Positions 23,346-36,200 of a stretch of 64,000 nucleotides of DNA are shown here, piece after piece; the stretch's first letter is position 1, and each line of letters opens with the position of its first letter. Position numbers and translations under genes: made by a program. This stretch comes from Larimichthys crocea (Eukaryota; Chordata; Actinopteri; Sciaenidae). A model generated the notes under the pieces. The model saw nothing but the letters and a program-made list of their open reading frames with translations, made no database searches and was not told the DNA's origin. The stretch is from the NCBI RefSeq assembly GCF_000972845.2, contig NC_040017.1, positions 24,761,606 through 24,825,605 of the forward strand. The letters are read 5' to 3'.

Positions 23346-25129
23346 TAAGCACTGACAACGATTTTTAACCCTGACTGCTTTAGTGCTGAGTGCACAGTCG
23401 AGTCTTAACGCACAAATATTCAGAACTTTTAATTACTTAAACTTCTTACCTACATTAGAACGTAAAAAATAAATAAATAAAAGTCATCTTTTCATCAATG
23501 AGTAATAAGTGTGTAGATCATTAGTTCAAAAGGTCTGTACACTGATGCTACTTTAAAGAAATTTGTTATAATTACATTTATGTTTACTGACATTTGTAAC
23601 ATGCCAAACACATTTTTCCGTTAGCAATATGATGTCAGCAGAAGAAACTTTCACTTCAAAACATTTCTGCTGGATGAATATTTCAATTTAAGCAAGAAAA
23701 CCGAAACAATCAACAAAGATTCAACAATCAAATGCTGTAAGTGTTTTTATTTCGCATATTACAATTAGCTATATGAGAAGAAGCAGTGTTGATGTGTATA
23801 TTGTAAAGACACAATCTTAGGCACTGCTACATGATGAAAAAGTTTCACTTGTTTTCTTTATTTCATTTGCTACAAACTCGATCACAATCTGACAAGGTGA
23901 CACAACACAGCAAATCTTCAACAAGCGTCTCATAGAGAAGCTGACAAGTGCGGTTTAATCTGAGCATCTGTTTATATTAAAGTTTTATTTTCTTGCTCAA
24001 CTAAACATCGTTGAGTGACTTGAAGCTTGGTGCATGCTTATGATAGTCTGTGTATATGTTTATGTAACATGGCAACAGTGCCACAGTTTGTTTGTCTCCG
24101 ACGAGTGACAAGCTCCAAGCCTGTATACAGTGTTTACTGCATGAGAGAGGAACATCTTGTTGTTTGTTTGGGCTCCATCTGGATTATTTGCTTGCCCCCG
24201 TAACGTCCAGCCACCTGCTCCACCTGCTAATGATTGACAGACTTAACATGAACAGCGGGGAGATTCTTGTCTGCACAGTCAACAATGATGACAAGCATAA
24301 CTGACTTTATGAATTTCACATGCACGCGTTGTTCTGTGATACTACAAAGAGACCCTAAAAGGTTTTTTCTCTTTCATCGTTCAGAAGATGCGAAGGTGTA
24401 ATCTAATGAAATCGTATTTATGAGCGCAATGAGAAAATACAGGCTTAAAATGCCAACATCTGGAGCTGGCTTAATGTCACTGTTTGCTATGTGTGCGTGT
24501 GTGATGGCAGATACACTGTGTGTGTGTGTGTGTGTGTGTTTGTGCTTGCGAGAGAGCAGACTGTGCATAGAAGGAGGCAGAGTGCGGGCACAGACAAAGG
24601 TAGGCCTGTGTGTCCCTTCCACTGTCGACCTGTGGAAAATTCCCCATCAGCGCCGTGCCAAGATGCCTGGCCCGTACGAGGCGGTACTCAGGAGGAATGT
24701 GAGAGGCAGACGTGACCAGGAGAACCAGCGTTTAGCCAAAGCCAAGACAGGAGAGAGGGGGGCCTCGTCCTAAAGGGGTGGTCAATTTAAAGTCACCAAC
24801 TTGTCTTTGTCATGAAAAAAGGTGACATGCATCAGTCTTGAGTGGGCCGCAGGACGAGGGTGATTTACATCCAAGTCAATAAAACCCATAATAACATAAT
24901 TTTATACTCACTCACACTGTGCTCGGTGCTGCCACTCGTCGTTGGAAGACATATTGCACTCCATATTATTACAAGATGGAGCTGGGTTGTGTTTTGTCTT
25001 CAGATGGAAATACTGCTGTGTTCCCGTTCTGCTGCATTCAGTCTGGTACTTGTCTTGTTTTCCTGTGGTTTCTGGTTCTACCCTTCTACAAAAAAACCCA
25101 TCTTTGTTTGCTCATTGGAACAGCTCGAA
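23346..25129. other. AT-rich intergenic DNA
   Basis: No gene is supported. The stretch contains a TG microsatellite at 24517-24539 and otherwise plain AT-rich sequence. Confidence 0.6.
24517..24539. repeat. TG microsatellite
   Basis: About 11 uninterrupted TG units. Confidence 0.9.
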
Positions 25130-25490
25130 ACCACCAGACACCTAAACCACCCCACCGCCTTTTTTCTACAGCCTCATTTCAGGCCTCAGGCTCTTCACCT
25201 GGCTGCCTGGCCCCCAAGGTGTCAATCTGGACCAGGTGTCCCTTTCTACCCATCACCCCTGTAGTGAGGCACGTCTGACCTACAGGAAGTTGCTAAAATA
25301 TCCCTCCCCACCTGCGCTGGAGGCCTGCATTTCCTCCAATCTCCATCCCCTTCGCCGCTGATGGCTTGAAGATATGCTACAGTGACTGCGGACTTCCAGG
25401 AACGGAACTGTTTAAATGTGCAACTTGGCTAATGAGCATGAGTTATTGCCTTGGATGGACATTAATAATGAATTATGAACAATTATTAGG
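25130..25490. promoter_or_regulatory. Candidate enhancer with clustered TAAT sites
   Basis: The right part holds GGCTAATGAGCATGAG, then ATTAATAATGAATTATG and ACAATTATTAGG within about 70 bp. This is a dense cluster of homeodomain and POU-like cores, directly abutting a tRNA-derived element at 25499. Confidence 0.35.
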
Positions 25491-25498
25491 GAAGCGGG

Positions 25499-25555
25499 GT
25501 GGCATAGTGATTAGAGAGCCTGTCTCTCATGCAGAAAGTCCTGAATTCAATCAAA
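25499..25555 (+). mobile_element. tRNA-derived SINE head, degenerate
   Basis: TGGCATAGTGATTAGAG (25500-25516) matches a Pol III A box (TRGCnnAGTGG type), and GTCCTGAATTCAATC (25539-25553) resembles the B box (GGTTCGAATCC). Their spacing of about 22 bp is as in tRNA heads of fish SINEs. The rest of the element is not clearly delimited. Confidence 0.6.
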
Positions 25556-25675
25556 TTTGACAGCATGATCCCTCGGGGTGTCGTTCTGTAGCCGATTTGC
25601 TGCTTTGATGTGCTTACGGTGGTGGGGTAAGAAAGATGACGGGATTCATCTTTAAGCATATCCCAGAAAAGCGCT

Positions 25676-25755
25676 TAAGTGTTACACATATGTGCCTTTA
25701 CGGCTTTGAATTGTGTAAGTGTTACTCATATGTGCCTTTATGGCCTTTTAAGCGG
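25676..25755 (+). repeat. Two imperfect 40-bp tandem units
   Basis: The units at 25676-25715 and 25716-25755 share TAAGTGTTAC, then CATATGTGCCTTTA. They differ at a few bases over the first 33 positions. Confidence 0.8.
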
Positions 25756-25759
25756 GAGG

Positions 25760-28129
25760 CTATATCTTTCCCAGAGAGTCCTTTTATAGGACAGCGATCA
25801 GGTGCTGTTGTATTCATTGTGTTGTAAGGGGTGCAGAGAGGAAATTGTCCCGTCTGCCAAGCCTCCGTGAATCCTGTCAGAGGCTCCACTGGGGCTACCG
25901 AGCCTTCCTCAATCAGACCCAGGAGCCGCCAGGACCCTTGCATCTGGTCCTGCTTAGGGCAGCCCCCAGCCTCTCCCGAATAACAATCATTTGCTTTTGC
26001 TTCAGTTTTTCTACCACGGTGAAGCTGCAGAGAGGGTGCTAAGACGAGCTGCTGGGTGTGCGCCTCTGCCGTGCAACCAAAGCATGCGTGAAAATAGTCG
26101 GGGGTTTGGAGGAAACACATGCACAAATACATAAATAAACACACATATGGAGTCTCACATACACAATGGAGAGAGAAAAAGGTCAGCTCTGCCTTGCCCC
26201 CACCCCTTGTAGACATTCCTGGAGCACCTGCACTCACTTAATATTTTGGCAGGGGTGGAAAAAAAGCTCCTCTGCTCAGCGCCTGTCATGTTTGTTCACT
26301 GAAGGAAACAAGTTTGGTTTTAATTAGAGCCCCTGCCAAGAGCTGAGGTAATTGCCACTTTCTTTAAAAAAAAAAAAATCTTTTCTCTTTTGTTGCTTCA
26401 TATACTTTAAAACAGACTTATGGAGCTCATTCTTGCAGGGGGAACAAAAAAAAAAACAGCGTTTATCTGAACATGTGTTAAATGTGGTCAGTGGGTACAT
26501 CCATGAAATTGCAAATACAGGGAAAAACAAAAGGTCAGCAGCCCCTGAGGGTAGCCAGACCTGTGCTGTCATTATTCTCACAAGACATGCAGCATATGAT
26601 GAGGGATATAATCATTTAGATAATTGCTATGTTCATCCAAAACCCGCCTCCTCCTCATGTCTGTAACTCTCGGGCTGTTTTTGGCCCAGAACAAGGTTTA
26701 GTCCTCGAGGAGTCCGGGGTTTCGCTCTTACTTAACACCCACCACCACCTCCACCACCTCCCCTCTCTCTCTCTCTTTCTCTCCCCACCTGTAACCCAGC
26801 TGTGGTCTTGTGCAGCTCATGAAAATTCCCACCAAATTATTCTGACAAAACACCAACATCTGCTGCTGGGAGACACCCCCTTCATTACACACTGATGCAA
26901 ACACACTCATTTGCATATAGAAGTTTCTGCTCTGCTCCGCTTACGTAGCTACGGCGGCCGTGAAAGCTCAACACACTTCAGCACACACGTTTGAGAAAAT
27001 ATACATACTGTACCGAGCATAAACTGTCATTTTGCAACTCCAGTGATGAGTCGTTGACTTCATCAAATCACATTCATTACTCTTAGTGTTCCCTCGAAAC
27101 GTTTGTGTTGTAATCCACTTCAACACAGTTTGCAGCGTGTCTGTATGTGCGCTTCATTTTGGTATGCGACGTGTGTGTTTTTACCATTTGCTTGTGTCAA
27201 TCTCTCTCCGCAACCTTTAGTTCTCACACATCGATGCGACGATCGACGAATTTAAAACACATACGAAACTTTTACAGGCTCATCTTTCACTCTGTTTCAT
27301 CACACCTTGTTCAACCGGTCACAATGTGGAGATTGTGAAGGTGTGCTGGAGACAGGAAGACACTTTTGATTTGTCTGCCTGTCAATACGTGGATGGGAAT
27401 CAGGGATGTATTTTCTCCAGGGTTTTTCTCGACAGGGCCTCAAATGACTTGAACACATGCTGAGTCTTTCAGAAGGGCTTTTATTTTGATTTGCACCAGC
27501 AGGGGATGGAATGGAGCCGGCTTGGTCTCTCTCCATCGGAGCCCCCGTGGACCCATCAGAGCCCCGCTCCAGTCCAGGGATGAGACGCCACAGCGCTGAT
27601 TTACTATTCAGAGGTTATTCATCGCCTGTGGATAAAAAGACAATTGAAAATGTTGTTGGAGAAACCAAGGCTGGGCTAGGACAGTTCAGGATGGACGATA
27701 TGCATGAACTGAGACAGAGAGACAAGACAGACAGACAGAGATCTCCGAGCCTTCTGATTGCTCCAGGCAACTTCCTGTTCCTCTGATCCGTTCTGTGCAA
27801 CGATGAAAAACAGAGATGGAAGTGAAGTTTCCAGTCAAGGCCACTGATGTTCGCTGAGATGTTTGCAAACAGCTCAAGGTGAAAGGTGAGGTCTGCGCTT
27901 TGAGAACGTAATCATGGTCAGGTGTGTATTTGAAGCTTGACAGTGTTTGAAAAATGAAATGTGTAATATAAAAAGCTCACCAAAATGACCAATATTCCAA
28001 CACTCATACTGTAGCTTCTCCACAACACAGGTAAATACAGTACTTCATTGCTCAGATGCTACACAAGAAGTAGTGATTGTTTCTACATTTGCTGTGAAAA
28101 TGGGTCTCAACTGGAATTTATTGAAACTG
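25760..28129. other. Intergenic DNA, mixed composition
   Basis: No gene is supported. GC-balanced patches at 25850-26060 and 26225-26345 (including GGTTTTAATTAGAGC) could be regulatory. A TC run lies at 26762-26780. Confidence 0.5.
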
Positions 28130-28330
28130 TTATTACTTTATTGTCCTACTTTTTTTAAATTGTTGCCGCAGTCCGTACAAAGCCTCACATACATACATAA
28201 ATATACAGATACATAGAAACATAGAAACACCACAACATAACCACACACATAGTAGTAGGAGTAACAAACTTTAAAGAGCCACTTTTCCACAGGTGGTAAA
28301 TATTGATACACACCTCGTAACATACATGTA
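28130..28330 (-). mobile_element. LINE 3' tail remnant
   Basis: Read on the minus strand, the block ends GGACTGCGGCAACAATTT, a run of A, then GTAGGACAATAAAGTAATAA. This resembles the 3' end of a family of fish LINEs (...gtgggacaataaag...). No reverse transcriptase coding remains. Confidence 0.5.
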
Positions 28331-30094
28331 GCAGCCAGTATCCATGAAAATGGCCACTAGAGGCTAAGTAGGCTTGGACCGTGATGTGTTAACGTCCAAA
28401 GAAACAAATCCAGTCACGTCGAGTAAGTTTTATGATAAACAAAAGAATAACACAAACTTAAATTGGCATAACGTGACGAACTAAACTAGACAAAACTATA
28501 CGATATGATACGTGACAAACAGAAAATATTGCGGCATTTCACCCTCCTTGTCTTAGTCCCACCTCAGTGCACAGGTATAAATAAGGTGAAACCACACAAC
28601 CGCATCCTCTGTGCCAATTACTGGAAGTTAAGGTGATCTAAACAAACAAACAATTCAAACTACCTACACGTTTTGGCTCCTGCGATATACATATTATGTG
28701 CATTGAAAAAATATTGGCTGCTTGATCTCAGGAAGTTGCTGTGGGTGATAGAGAGGCCTCTATTTTACCATATAACGCTCCCTCTGCAGGAGCTGTGCAC
28801 ATGAGCTTCTCATTTAACGGACATCGTGTCATATCTGTAAACTGTCCAACATAATATACAGTTGTAGCTGCTGTAATAAAGCAGGAATGCTGTCAGGTTG
28901 GAAAACTCAAACACTGGTTCAGTGCCCAGCTGTAAAATTGTTTCTTGGATGTTCCACTTCCTTCCACTCACTGACATCATGCTGTTAGTGTTGACCTGCC
29001 ATCAGTGCAGAGAAACTTTAACTATACAGAAAAGAGCTCCACATTTTCTGCCATTCGTGGAAGATTAAACTCATGTCATGTCTCAGGTGACATGAACCAC
29101 AAGAGACGCTCATTACGAAGTGCTCTGTTTCCTATTGAATTGAATTTTAATCACTGCTGCAGAAATGTCTATGCCAGATGCACCAAGGTGTTGGCAGGAC
29201 ATCCCTCGTTTTTGAAGGACAGGGATGTTTTACCCATTTCCCATCACCCATGTGGACTCGCTGATATTAAATTGAAAATACACATTGAAATCCCGGGACA
29301 CACACACAGATTGCAAAAATTTCAAAACATCAACAAATGGAAAAAACATTTAACAGCATGGATCTGTGTATCCAGAAGTCGAGTCCATTGGGTGGCCTTT
29401 GCTCAGGGGGTGGCCCACCGTGGCATGTTATGAGTGTTGATTGTGTACAGTGTGAGTATCAATTGTAACACCCCCTCCTCTGTTCGCCAAGTGGAACATA
29501 GCTCCCCGTGCCCCTCACCTCCCAGGACACAGAAGGTGAGCTGGACACCGGCCCAGATAAACGTAACGTCTGTTCCAGCTGGGGTTGTGTCAGGATCTAC
29601 TGGGCGGCGGGGACAGGCCCGTCTTTGTCCAACAGAAGCTGCGTGTGGTTCAGTATCTTAAGAGAGTCATAATCACATCGGTGATCAGGGTGTTAACAGG
29701 CCCCCACAGCTGTCAGAAAGCGATGCACCCTGGGAATGCATGACGAAGGAACCGCTGGCCCTCAGCGTGCGGGTTGCACTATGTGTTTATGTCTGTACAC
29801 ACACACACACAGCATGCATATGTATATTCATCTCCAAGGTTGTGTCCAAACACACCAACAGCTATGGCCGCACATCAGCAGCAGCATCATCCTGTGTAAT
29901 TCAAAAGCATTTGTCAGGGCACTCTCTTCATATGTCTTAGAACAAATGCTACAACACAGTAAATGACTGGATTTAAAAATAAACATAACAACATGAAACA
30001 ACAATATAATTTCAGAACCAAAAAACCTCATCTGCTTTAAATCAAGCCGAAAACATTCTCTCCTCGCTGAAGGAAGTCTTTTGATGCATGGAGG
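28331..30094. other. Intergenic DNA
   Basis: No gene is supported. The region 29440-29750 is GC-balanced and repeat-free and includes ACAGCTGTCAG near 29707; it is a weak enhancer candidate. Confidence 0.5.
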
Positions 30095-30099
30095 GTGAC

Positions 30100-30200
30100 C
30101 CAAAAATAGCTCAGTGGTTAGGCAAGGAGATCTATAGGGCATTGCAGGGAGCTCTGTTCTTGACCCACACTCAAGTACCTCATGTCCAGAGGCTGATTCA
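30100..30200 (+). mobile_element. tRNA-like SINE fragment
   Basis: TAGCTCAGTGGTTAGG at 30107-30122 is a near-perfect Pol III A box. A matching B box is not clear, so this is a decayed SINE head or tRNA pseudogene and not a functional tRNA gene. Confidence 0.5.
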
Positions 30201-31044
30201 TGAACAGGGGTCACTCCTTCAGAGTATATATCAGGTTCTCAGTTTGTTGCTTTTAGCAGCTGTTATTGCATTCAAGTGACTGAGCTGCCCCTGCTGAATC
30301 CACAAGGAGGGAGGACCTTCATCATGATGACGCTGCGGTACTACGTCCCCGTACCCAGGCAGGGATACGGTAACACCGGCCCATACCAGGCTGTTTCCAG
30401 GCTGGCAGTGAACGCAGCACAGGCTAGGTGGTCCGACCTTGTTTACCCCTACAGCCGCACGCACAGGCTTGTTTAAACAAAGTGGGTGCCTTCATAAGCT
30501 TCCCCTCATCCCGTGGACGTCATCAGGCAGGCGCGTGTTGATGTGGCCTTTCCCTGGAGCACCCTGGATTGTGTACGCTGCAGAGAGAGAGAGGGAGAGA
30601 GATGTTGCCAGCTGCAGGACTCTGACCACAGCACCCCTCGTCCCAGTTGTTTGACCAGATAACTGTAGGCCAAAAAAGATGGTGGAACAGAATCAAGATC
30701 TTGGCTCTCTGGCAGCCCTGATTAACATTTGGATCCTGGAGTTGAAACCTCCAGCCAACGATTCAACATTCTCCCACTCCACAGTACTGCCAGCTCCTTC
30801 TGCGATCACTGTATACTCACTGCATCACCTGTTGCCTGCTCCTTACAGGTGATCCTTACTGAGATCATGCTCGAATGTATCTTCAGGAAGGATCTCGAAC
30901 ATGTTGATTGTGATGATTTTCATTTTGACTTTTAATATAAACCAACAGAAAGATTCCAACGGAATCGCAATCATTGAATCAAAGAGGCAGAAAAAACCTG
31001 GATTCAAAAATGTGTCTCACTTTGGGTTCATCGGTTAAGTAGAC
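30201..31044. other. Intergenic DNA
   Basis: No gene, named repeat or clear regulatory cluster is seen; short ORFs here are not convincing. Confidence 0.5.
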
Positions 31045-31345
31045 AGAAAAATAAATAGATACTTTATTGATTATGAATGAAATTTAAGCATACAGTAGCA
31101 TATACATGACATACACAAAAAAATATACACAAAGGAATATAAGAATAAAAACATAAGAGTAAAAACACAGCAGTGATCTTCTAGCCTCTAGAACTGCACC
31201 AGAGAGCTGTCGAGAGAGAGGTAGTGCAAATATAAGGTGATTAAAAACTAATTTAAAATCTTTGTACGCTATAAAATAAAGTGAGAGTGAAATATTTAAA
31301 CAAATGCAACGGCAGTTCTTGCACACACGTCAAACCTGAAGGCTC
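31045..31345 (-). mobile_element. LINE 3' end, minus strand
   Basis: On the minus strand the block ends TTAAATTTCATTCATAATC then AATAAAGTATCTATTTATTT. This matches the familiar fish LINE terminus (...atcaataaagtatctatctatc...). Upstream are TGCACTACCTCTCTCTCG and TGTGTATGTCATGTATATG, also typical. It is 5'-truncated, with no coding part. Confidence 0.65.
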
Positions 31346-31579
31346 TGCATGCCTGTGCAGGTGTTTTCAGTTATTCTAATTGATAAACTCTGCTCGAGTT
31401 AATTCTGGGGAGCGCTGTAATTTAAAAATCATGACCAAAATCACCAAATATTTCAGATCTAAAAAGATGCAAGAATGTCTAATTGCAAAATGTAACCTGT
31501 GGGCCACAAAACAGAGAGAAAGGGGAAGAAGATGGGGATCAGTGACACAAAACACAAAAGTCTAATCAGGAAAAATAAG

Positions 31580-32200
31580 TGAAAACACTTGTGTGTTCCA
31601 GGAGCGTGTGATTAATGAAATGCTTTTAAAAGATGCTTGAAAGAATTACGGACAGATAATCAGCAGAGCCACATGGATCTCCTTAAAACAGGATGCTGCT
31701 ATCTAGTCCCGCTGGAGCCTTTTCACTGAGGAATTTCAACAACAGAAAATCTCCTTATGGCACACCAGTGTCGCTGATACCAGGCCACATCCATATCAGT
31801 CAAGAGCAGTTGAATGAGTCATTAGTAGCTGCCATGAAGGCCACTTGGCTGCTCACTTTATCATTAATCAAAGCACTGTGTCACTTAATGGCAGCCAATA
31901 GAGTGTAACAAGCAGCGCTATCTGAGTGCTTTGATCAAGCGTCGGCCTGTTCTCCGTCACCCTGCTGGCCCTGAGTGGCCCTGGGTGGCCCTGCCTCGTC
32001 CATGGGGACAGGGTTTAGAAAAGGTGGCTATCTCAGATGTCCTCCCCTCCTCCATACCATTCTTCTGCATCCTCCCCCTGTTTCTCCAGCACATGAAAGC
32101 TAACAGAGGGCACGCTGGTCTGATCCCAGCCGCTGACATGAATTTTTGATCAATGGCTGGTGCCTCTGAAGGGTCTTTTCCAACTCCTCTCGCCAGCCTC
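31580..32200. promoter_or_regulatory. Candidate enhancer with TCF/LEF and homeodomain sites
   Basis: A repeat-free island holds GTGATTAATGAAATG (31607), AGTCATTAGTAGCTGCC (31818), TCATTAATCAAAGC (31861) and GTGCTTTGATCAAGC (31926). The last two include ATCAAAG (31867-31873) and CTTTGATC (31929-31936), both consensus TCF/LEF sites, in opposite orientation and 55 bp apart. Confidence 0.4.
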
Positions 32201-33054
32201 CCTGCCCCTGATGGCAACCTCCCCCCCACTCCTCCCCTTTCCTCTCACTCTAAAGCTTGGGCAACTCCAAATGTCAATGATGTTAGTTTAGCCATTGTAC
32301 ACGGCTGGCCGCATCTGAATGGGTGACTTGTCCCCAGGCCAGCCCCCTACAATGGCCTCCTTTCTCACTCTGACTTGTTCTCAGCATTTTCCCCCCTCCA
32401 TGAAGAGAGGGCTCTCTCTCTGGCTCTCTTAGCTCTTTGGCTCTGCTGAGAATCCTGGAGCCGGAGTTAAACTGGAAGAGAGCGAGCAGGAGATCAAGAA
32501 AGAAGGCCAGAGAGAAAGAGAGAGAGAGAGAGAGAGTGTGAAGGAAGGATGGAGGTTGGAAGGTCAGTGGGGAGGTGGACCGTGACAGAGCAGTAAGCGG
32601 TTTTATAACCAGAATTGTTACAGTGTGCTCTGCCAATAATTACCAGCATAGAGGAACGGCGGTAAATCTGGCTTTCACAGACGGGCTAAGCTTGTTAGTG
32701 TGCTTAATCGGACAGGGGAAGAGTGTGTTGTAGCGCTGAAAGCTTTGGGGACTGAGAAAATGTGCACCCGCTTCCCTAATGAAGAATGACGAGGATGTGG
32801 ATGTGGTGGGGAGGAGGCTGAGGGAGGAAAAAGTCATACATATATGCTGAATTTACAGATCAGGATGGGTTGAAATTCCTCATCTGTGAGAGAGCGAGCA
32901 CAGCTCGGACTGACAGTATGGACTGACATGGAGGTGAAGGCCAAGCAGGCCAAGTTGTTGGATGTAGGTTGGATCCCTTATTTGGTACCCGCATTTTGTG
33001 GGAGGTGAACTGGGGTCCAGCTGATCAGTGGAGACTGGGGATGTGGGGGGGAAG
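32201..33054. other. Intergenic DNA with AG microsatellite
   Basis: No gene is supported. An AG run occupies 32517-32536. The patch 32640-32800 is GC-balanced and could be regulatory. Confidence 0.5.
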
Positions 33055-33255
33055 CCCGGGTTGAGTTTCGGGTCAGTTGAGACAAATTCAAGTCACCATT
33101 CTTCAGTTAAGCCAAATGTCAGGTCTCAAGTCAGGCGAATCAACTCCAGTCAACTCTTCAAGCGCAAATTGCAAGTCAGTTTCAATTATCGTAGATCTCT
33201 GAATAGCAGCAATTAAGATGATACAAAAGTAGTTTTCTTTTCAAAGTTCTGTGAA
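33055..33255 (+). repeat. AAGTC-motif dispersed repeat, copy B
   Basis: The stretch contains AAATTCAAGTCACC, GTCAGGTCTCAAGTCAGG and AATTGCAAGTCAG, ending TTTTCTTTTCAAAG. It shares word order with copy A at 18895-19085. A further AGGTCTCAAGTCTC patch at 33861 may belong to the same family. Confidence 0.5.
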
Positions 33256-36200
33256 CAGTTTTCACACCGCTTTGCTTTGCAGACGTTTCAACATAAAATA
33301 TGAGCTTAATTCAAGTCAGATATCATGGGAATAAACTCTAAAAACTAAAGTCTAAGTTGTGCTGTACTTTACTTGTGCTCAGACAGAAAGTGCAGCAAAT
33401 CTTCACTTCATTCATTCATGCTGATTCATGCCATTGGACCATTTGTACAATCACACGTGTACACATACTTTTGCTGTAAGCTTGGCAGGACTAAATGTGT
33501 CTGTGTGTCTCTGTGTGGCAGCTCAGTGTCCTACTGATCTCAGAAGTAGGAAATAACAGGAAATATATCAGGAGCCACAGTTGTTTCTGTTATTTTCATT
33601 CAGCCTCTCTTCTTCTTCCTCTTGTCTCTGTTAGAGCCCCAAAAGGAAATTTTCTTCACACAAGTTAGACGCAACTCCTGCAAACGTGTCTTTGCCTTGA
33701 GCAAATTTGCATCCTCCAGCACACTCTCATCTTTCAGTTGACTCTGTAAGAAACAGTGCAGATTTGTGATTTCGCCTCGCACTCACTCTGTCTGAACCTA
33801 CATTACTTTTCAGGCCAGTCAGGCCTCAACCCTTTATTTTTTTGGATGTAACTCTTACTCAGGTCTCAAGTCTCAAATCTTCGGCTCAAGTCCCCCTGCC
33901 CCCCCTTCCTTCACCATTAAGCCTATCGTCACCGCTTTCCTCACTGTCCACTGAAATAATTATCATCATGAAATACTTCCCTCATTTCCCATGTGGAACA
34001 GATTTATTTGAGCACATAAAAAAAAATTAAACAATATGATTGTAATATTTTCTGGAACAGCTGCTGGCTGGGTTTCTGCCAGATTTTGGAGAGGACACAC
34101 ACTCAAACACGCACACACACACACAAAAACACCCCCCCCTACACTTTTTCCTCAATGAGGTTTTTATAGACACTGAACATCTGGAGCAGGAGAGGCAGAA
34201 GAGAAGGACGGTAAAGAGAAGAATTAACGAGTCACATATTGTCACTGATGTAATATCATAGAAACAAGGTCGTTATTTCGGCTTTAATAATGATCACCAT
34301 ATAGATTATGATTCATTTTTCCTTCGCTGGTTGTCATTCTTATTACAGGTAAAGTAAAAAGTGAGAGAGATTCAGTTCCTTAATGCTTGTACAGACTGCA
34401 AACCCAAATATCTCACAGGAATACTTCATTTGTAACAGCATTTAGAAGAACTGCTCATTTCTTTCTGCAAGTAAACTTTGTGTGCTGCCATCTACTGATG
34501 TCTCAAAGAATTACTTTGTCTGGGGGTCAGGTACGTCCACATCTGGAAGGCACATGCCTTCTGAGACAGATGTATGAAAGGTCACGGGTCACCTGGGCCC
34601 TTTAATGCAGATTAAAGAAGAAAAGTGAAGAACAACAGAGATGAACAAACCTCTGAAGTGGCTCCAAGGCTGGACAGCACAGCGTGAGACTCTGATCAGC
34701 ATCACTCAGGTATGCATGTGATGATGGGCTGTTTGACTTCACAAAAAGACAGGCTGTGGGACTAAAAATCACTCTGCATGCATCTGTGATTACATTTATA
34801 ACACTGGGCCAAAATATGGTTTCCAACTTAGATATTTGCAATATTGATTACTTTCCACATTCACTGAGGATTGTTCGACTTTAAATGTAGATGTGTTTCG
34901 TGGCGTGCTCCTTGTGTCGAGTCTTTGTTCCCTCTGCTCCTCTGGGACTCGCTCTGCTCAGACATGTTTCTCTCTCCCTCCCCTAAATTCCCTTCTTTCA
35001 GAGAGAGGTCAGAGGCCAGGGACTGTGACCTACCCTGGGGGTGGGTGAAGGACTCCCCCCACCCACCTCCCTCCCTGAGAGATGGGTTGTTCCTCTCCAT
35101 CTCTTTATTTTGTATACACCTGAGTCCCTTATTCTCTCTTGGATCATCTGACAGAGTGCAGAAAGAGCCGGTGTATCCGGTTTCCAGCTCTATTTGGGAT
35201 TGTTCGCACAGATCAATAAGTGCTCCACGGAGCGATTGTATGGAGTCATTGTGCACGGAGAAAAAAAAAAAAAAAGAGAGGGAAAAAATGTGGAAACTTT
35301 ACTGAAAGTTCTGATCATGCAGCTGAAAATAAAGCAAATCCAGTGTGACTACGGTGCCCGTTTGTGTGGTTACATTTTCCAAAATATGTTTATGGAGTTC
35401 TTGAAGAAGAAACTGTCATTACCTGATTTAAGGAAGTTTCAAAAGTAACACAGACGGTGTATGACTGTTTTTCTCTGGACTCATACACCCATGTGTTTTG
35501 ATGCTGACCGGCCTCCCTCCTTCAGTACCCCCTGCCTCTCCTTGGCACCGGTCCTGCATGTGTGTTGGCTTAGAGGAATTTTCTGGAGCCTGCAGGAGAA
35601 ACGAGTTGCATTACACGCCACTGTCTCCCGCTCGTCCCCGGTCCAAAGCAAAGTGTTGCTGGCCCTGTCTCTGCTTGTGCTTCTCAAACACGTTTAAACA
35701 ACTTGCCTCCTCTTTGCTCCTCATTCCACATTTTGACAAGCCAGACAAGCAAAGTGTTTGGGATGAAGCTGGCCCCGTCTCAAGCTTGTGTCTCCTCGTT
35801 GTGCCTCCAGTGATCTGGACAATTTTTATAATCTCACGTTCCTTTCCCAAGAAATAAAATGTTTCTTATGTTGCCTGTTTTTATATCCACATTTCAAAAT
35901 CTGAATGTTATAAAATTGATTTCAAGTACGCCAGTTCAACATTTTCTTCTGTATTTAATTGTTAATTTATTTCTTTTCACTTCATCTCCTTCTTTATAAA
36001 GACTTAGTTGTTAAAACTGCACCAGTTTATCATTCTTTGTCTCCTCTGTGCTTTTTATGACACATTTTTGTTCACTTCACTTCCATTTTTTTATAGCTGT
36101 GCAAAAAAAACAAAAACACTTTTCCTTTTATAGTCACCTGTGCCAATTTATCTTTATTTATTCTTTATTTATTTTTTATGATTTATTTCCAAAGAGATAA

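Noticed and set aside
30107..30122. Functional tRNA gene
   Set aside because: Only the A box is good; no cloverleaf or B box could be drawn.
34861..35305. Overlapping frames of 131 and 144 codons on opposite strands
   Set aside because: Mirror-image open frames in pyrimidine-rich DNA are a composition effect; there are no splice or protein signals.
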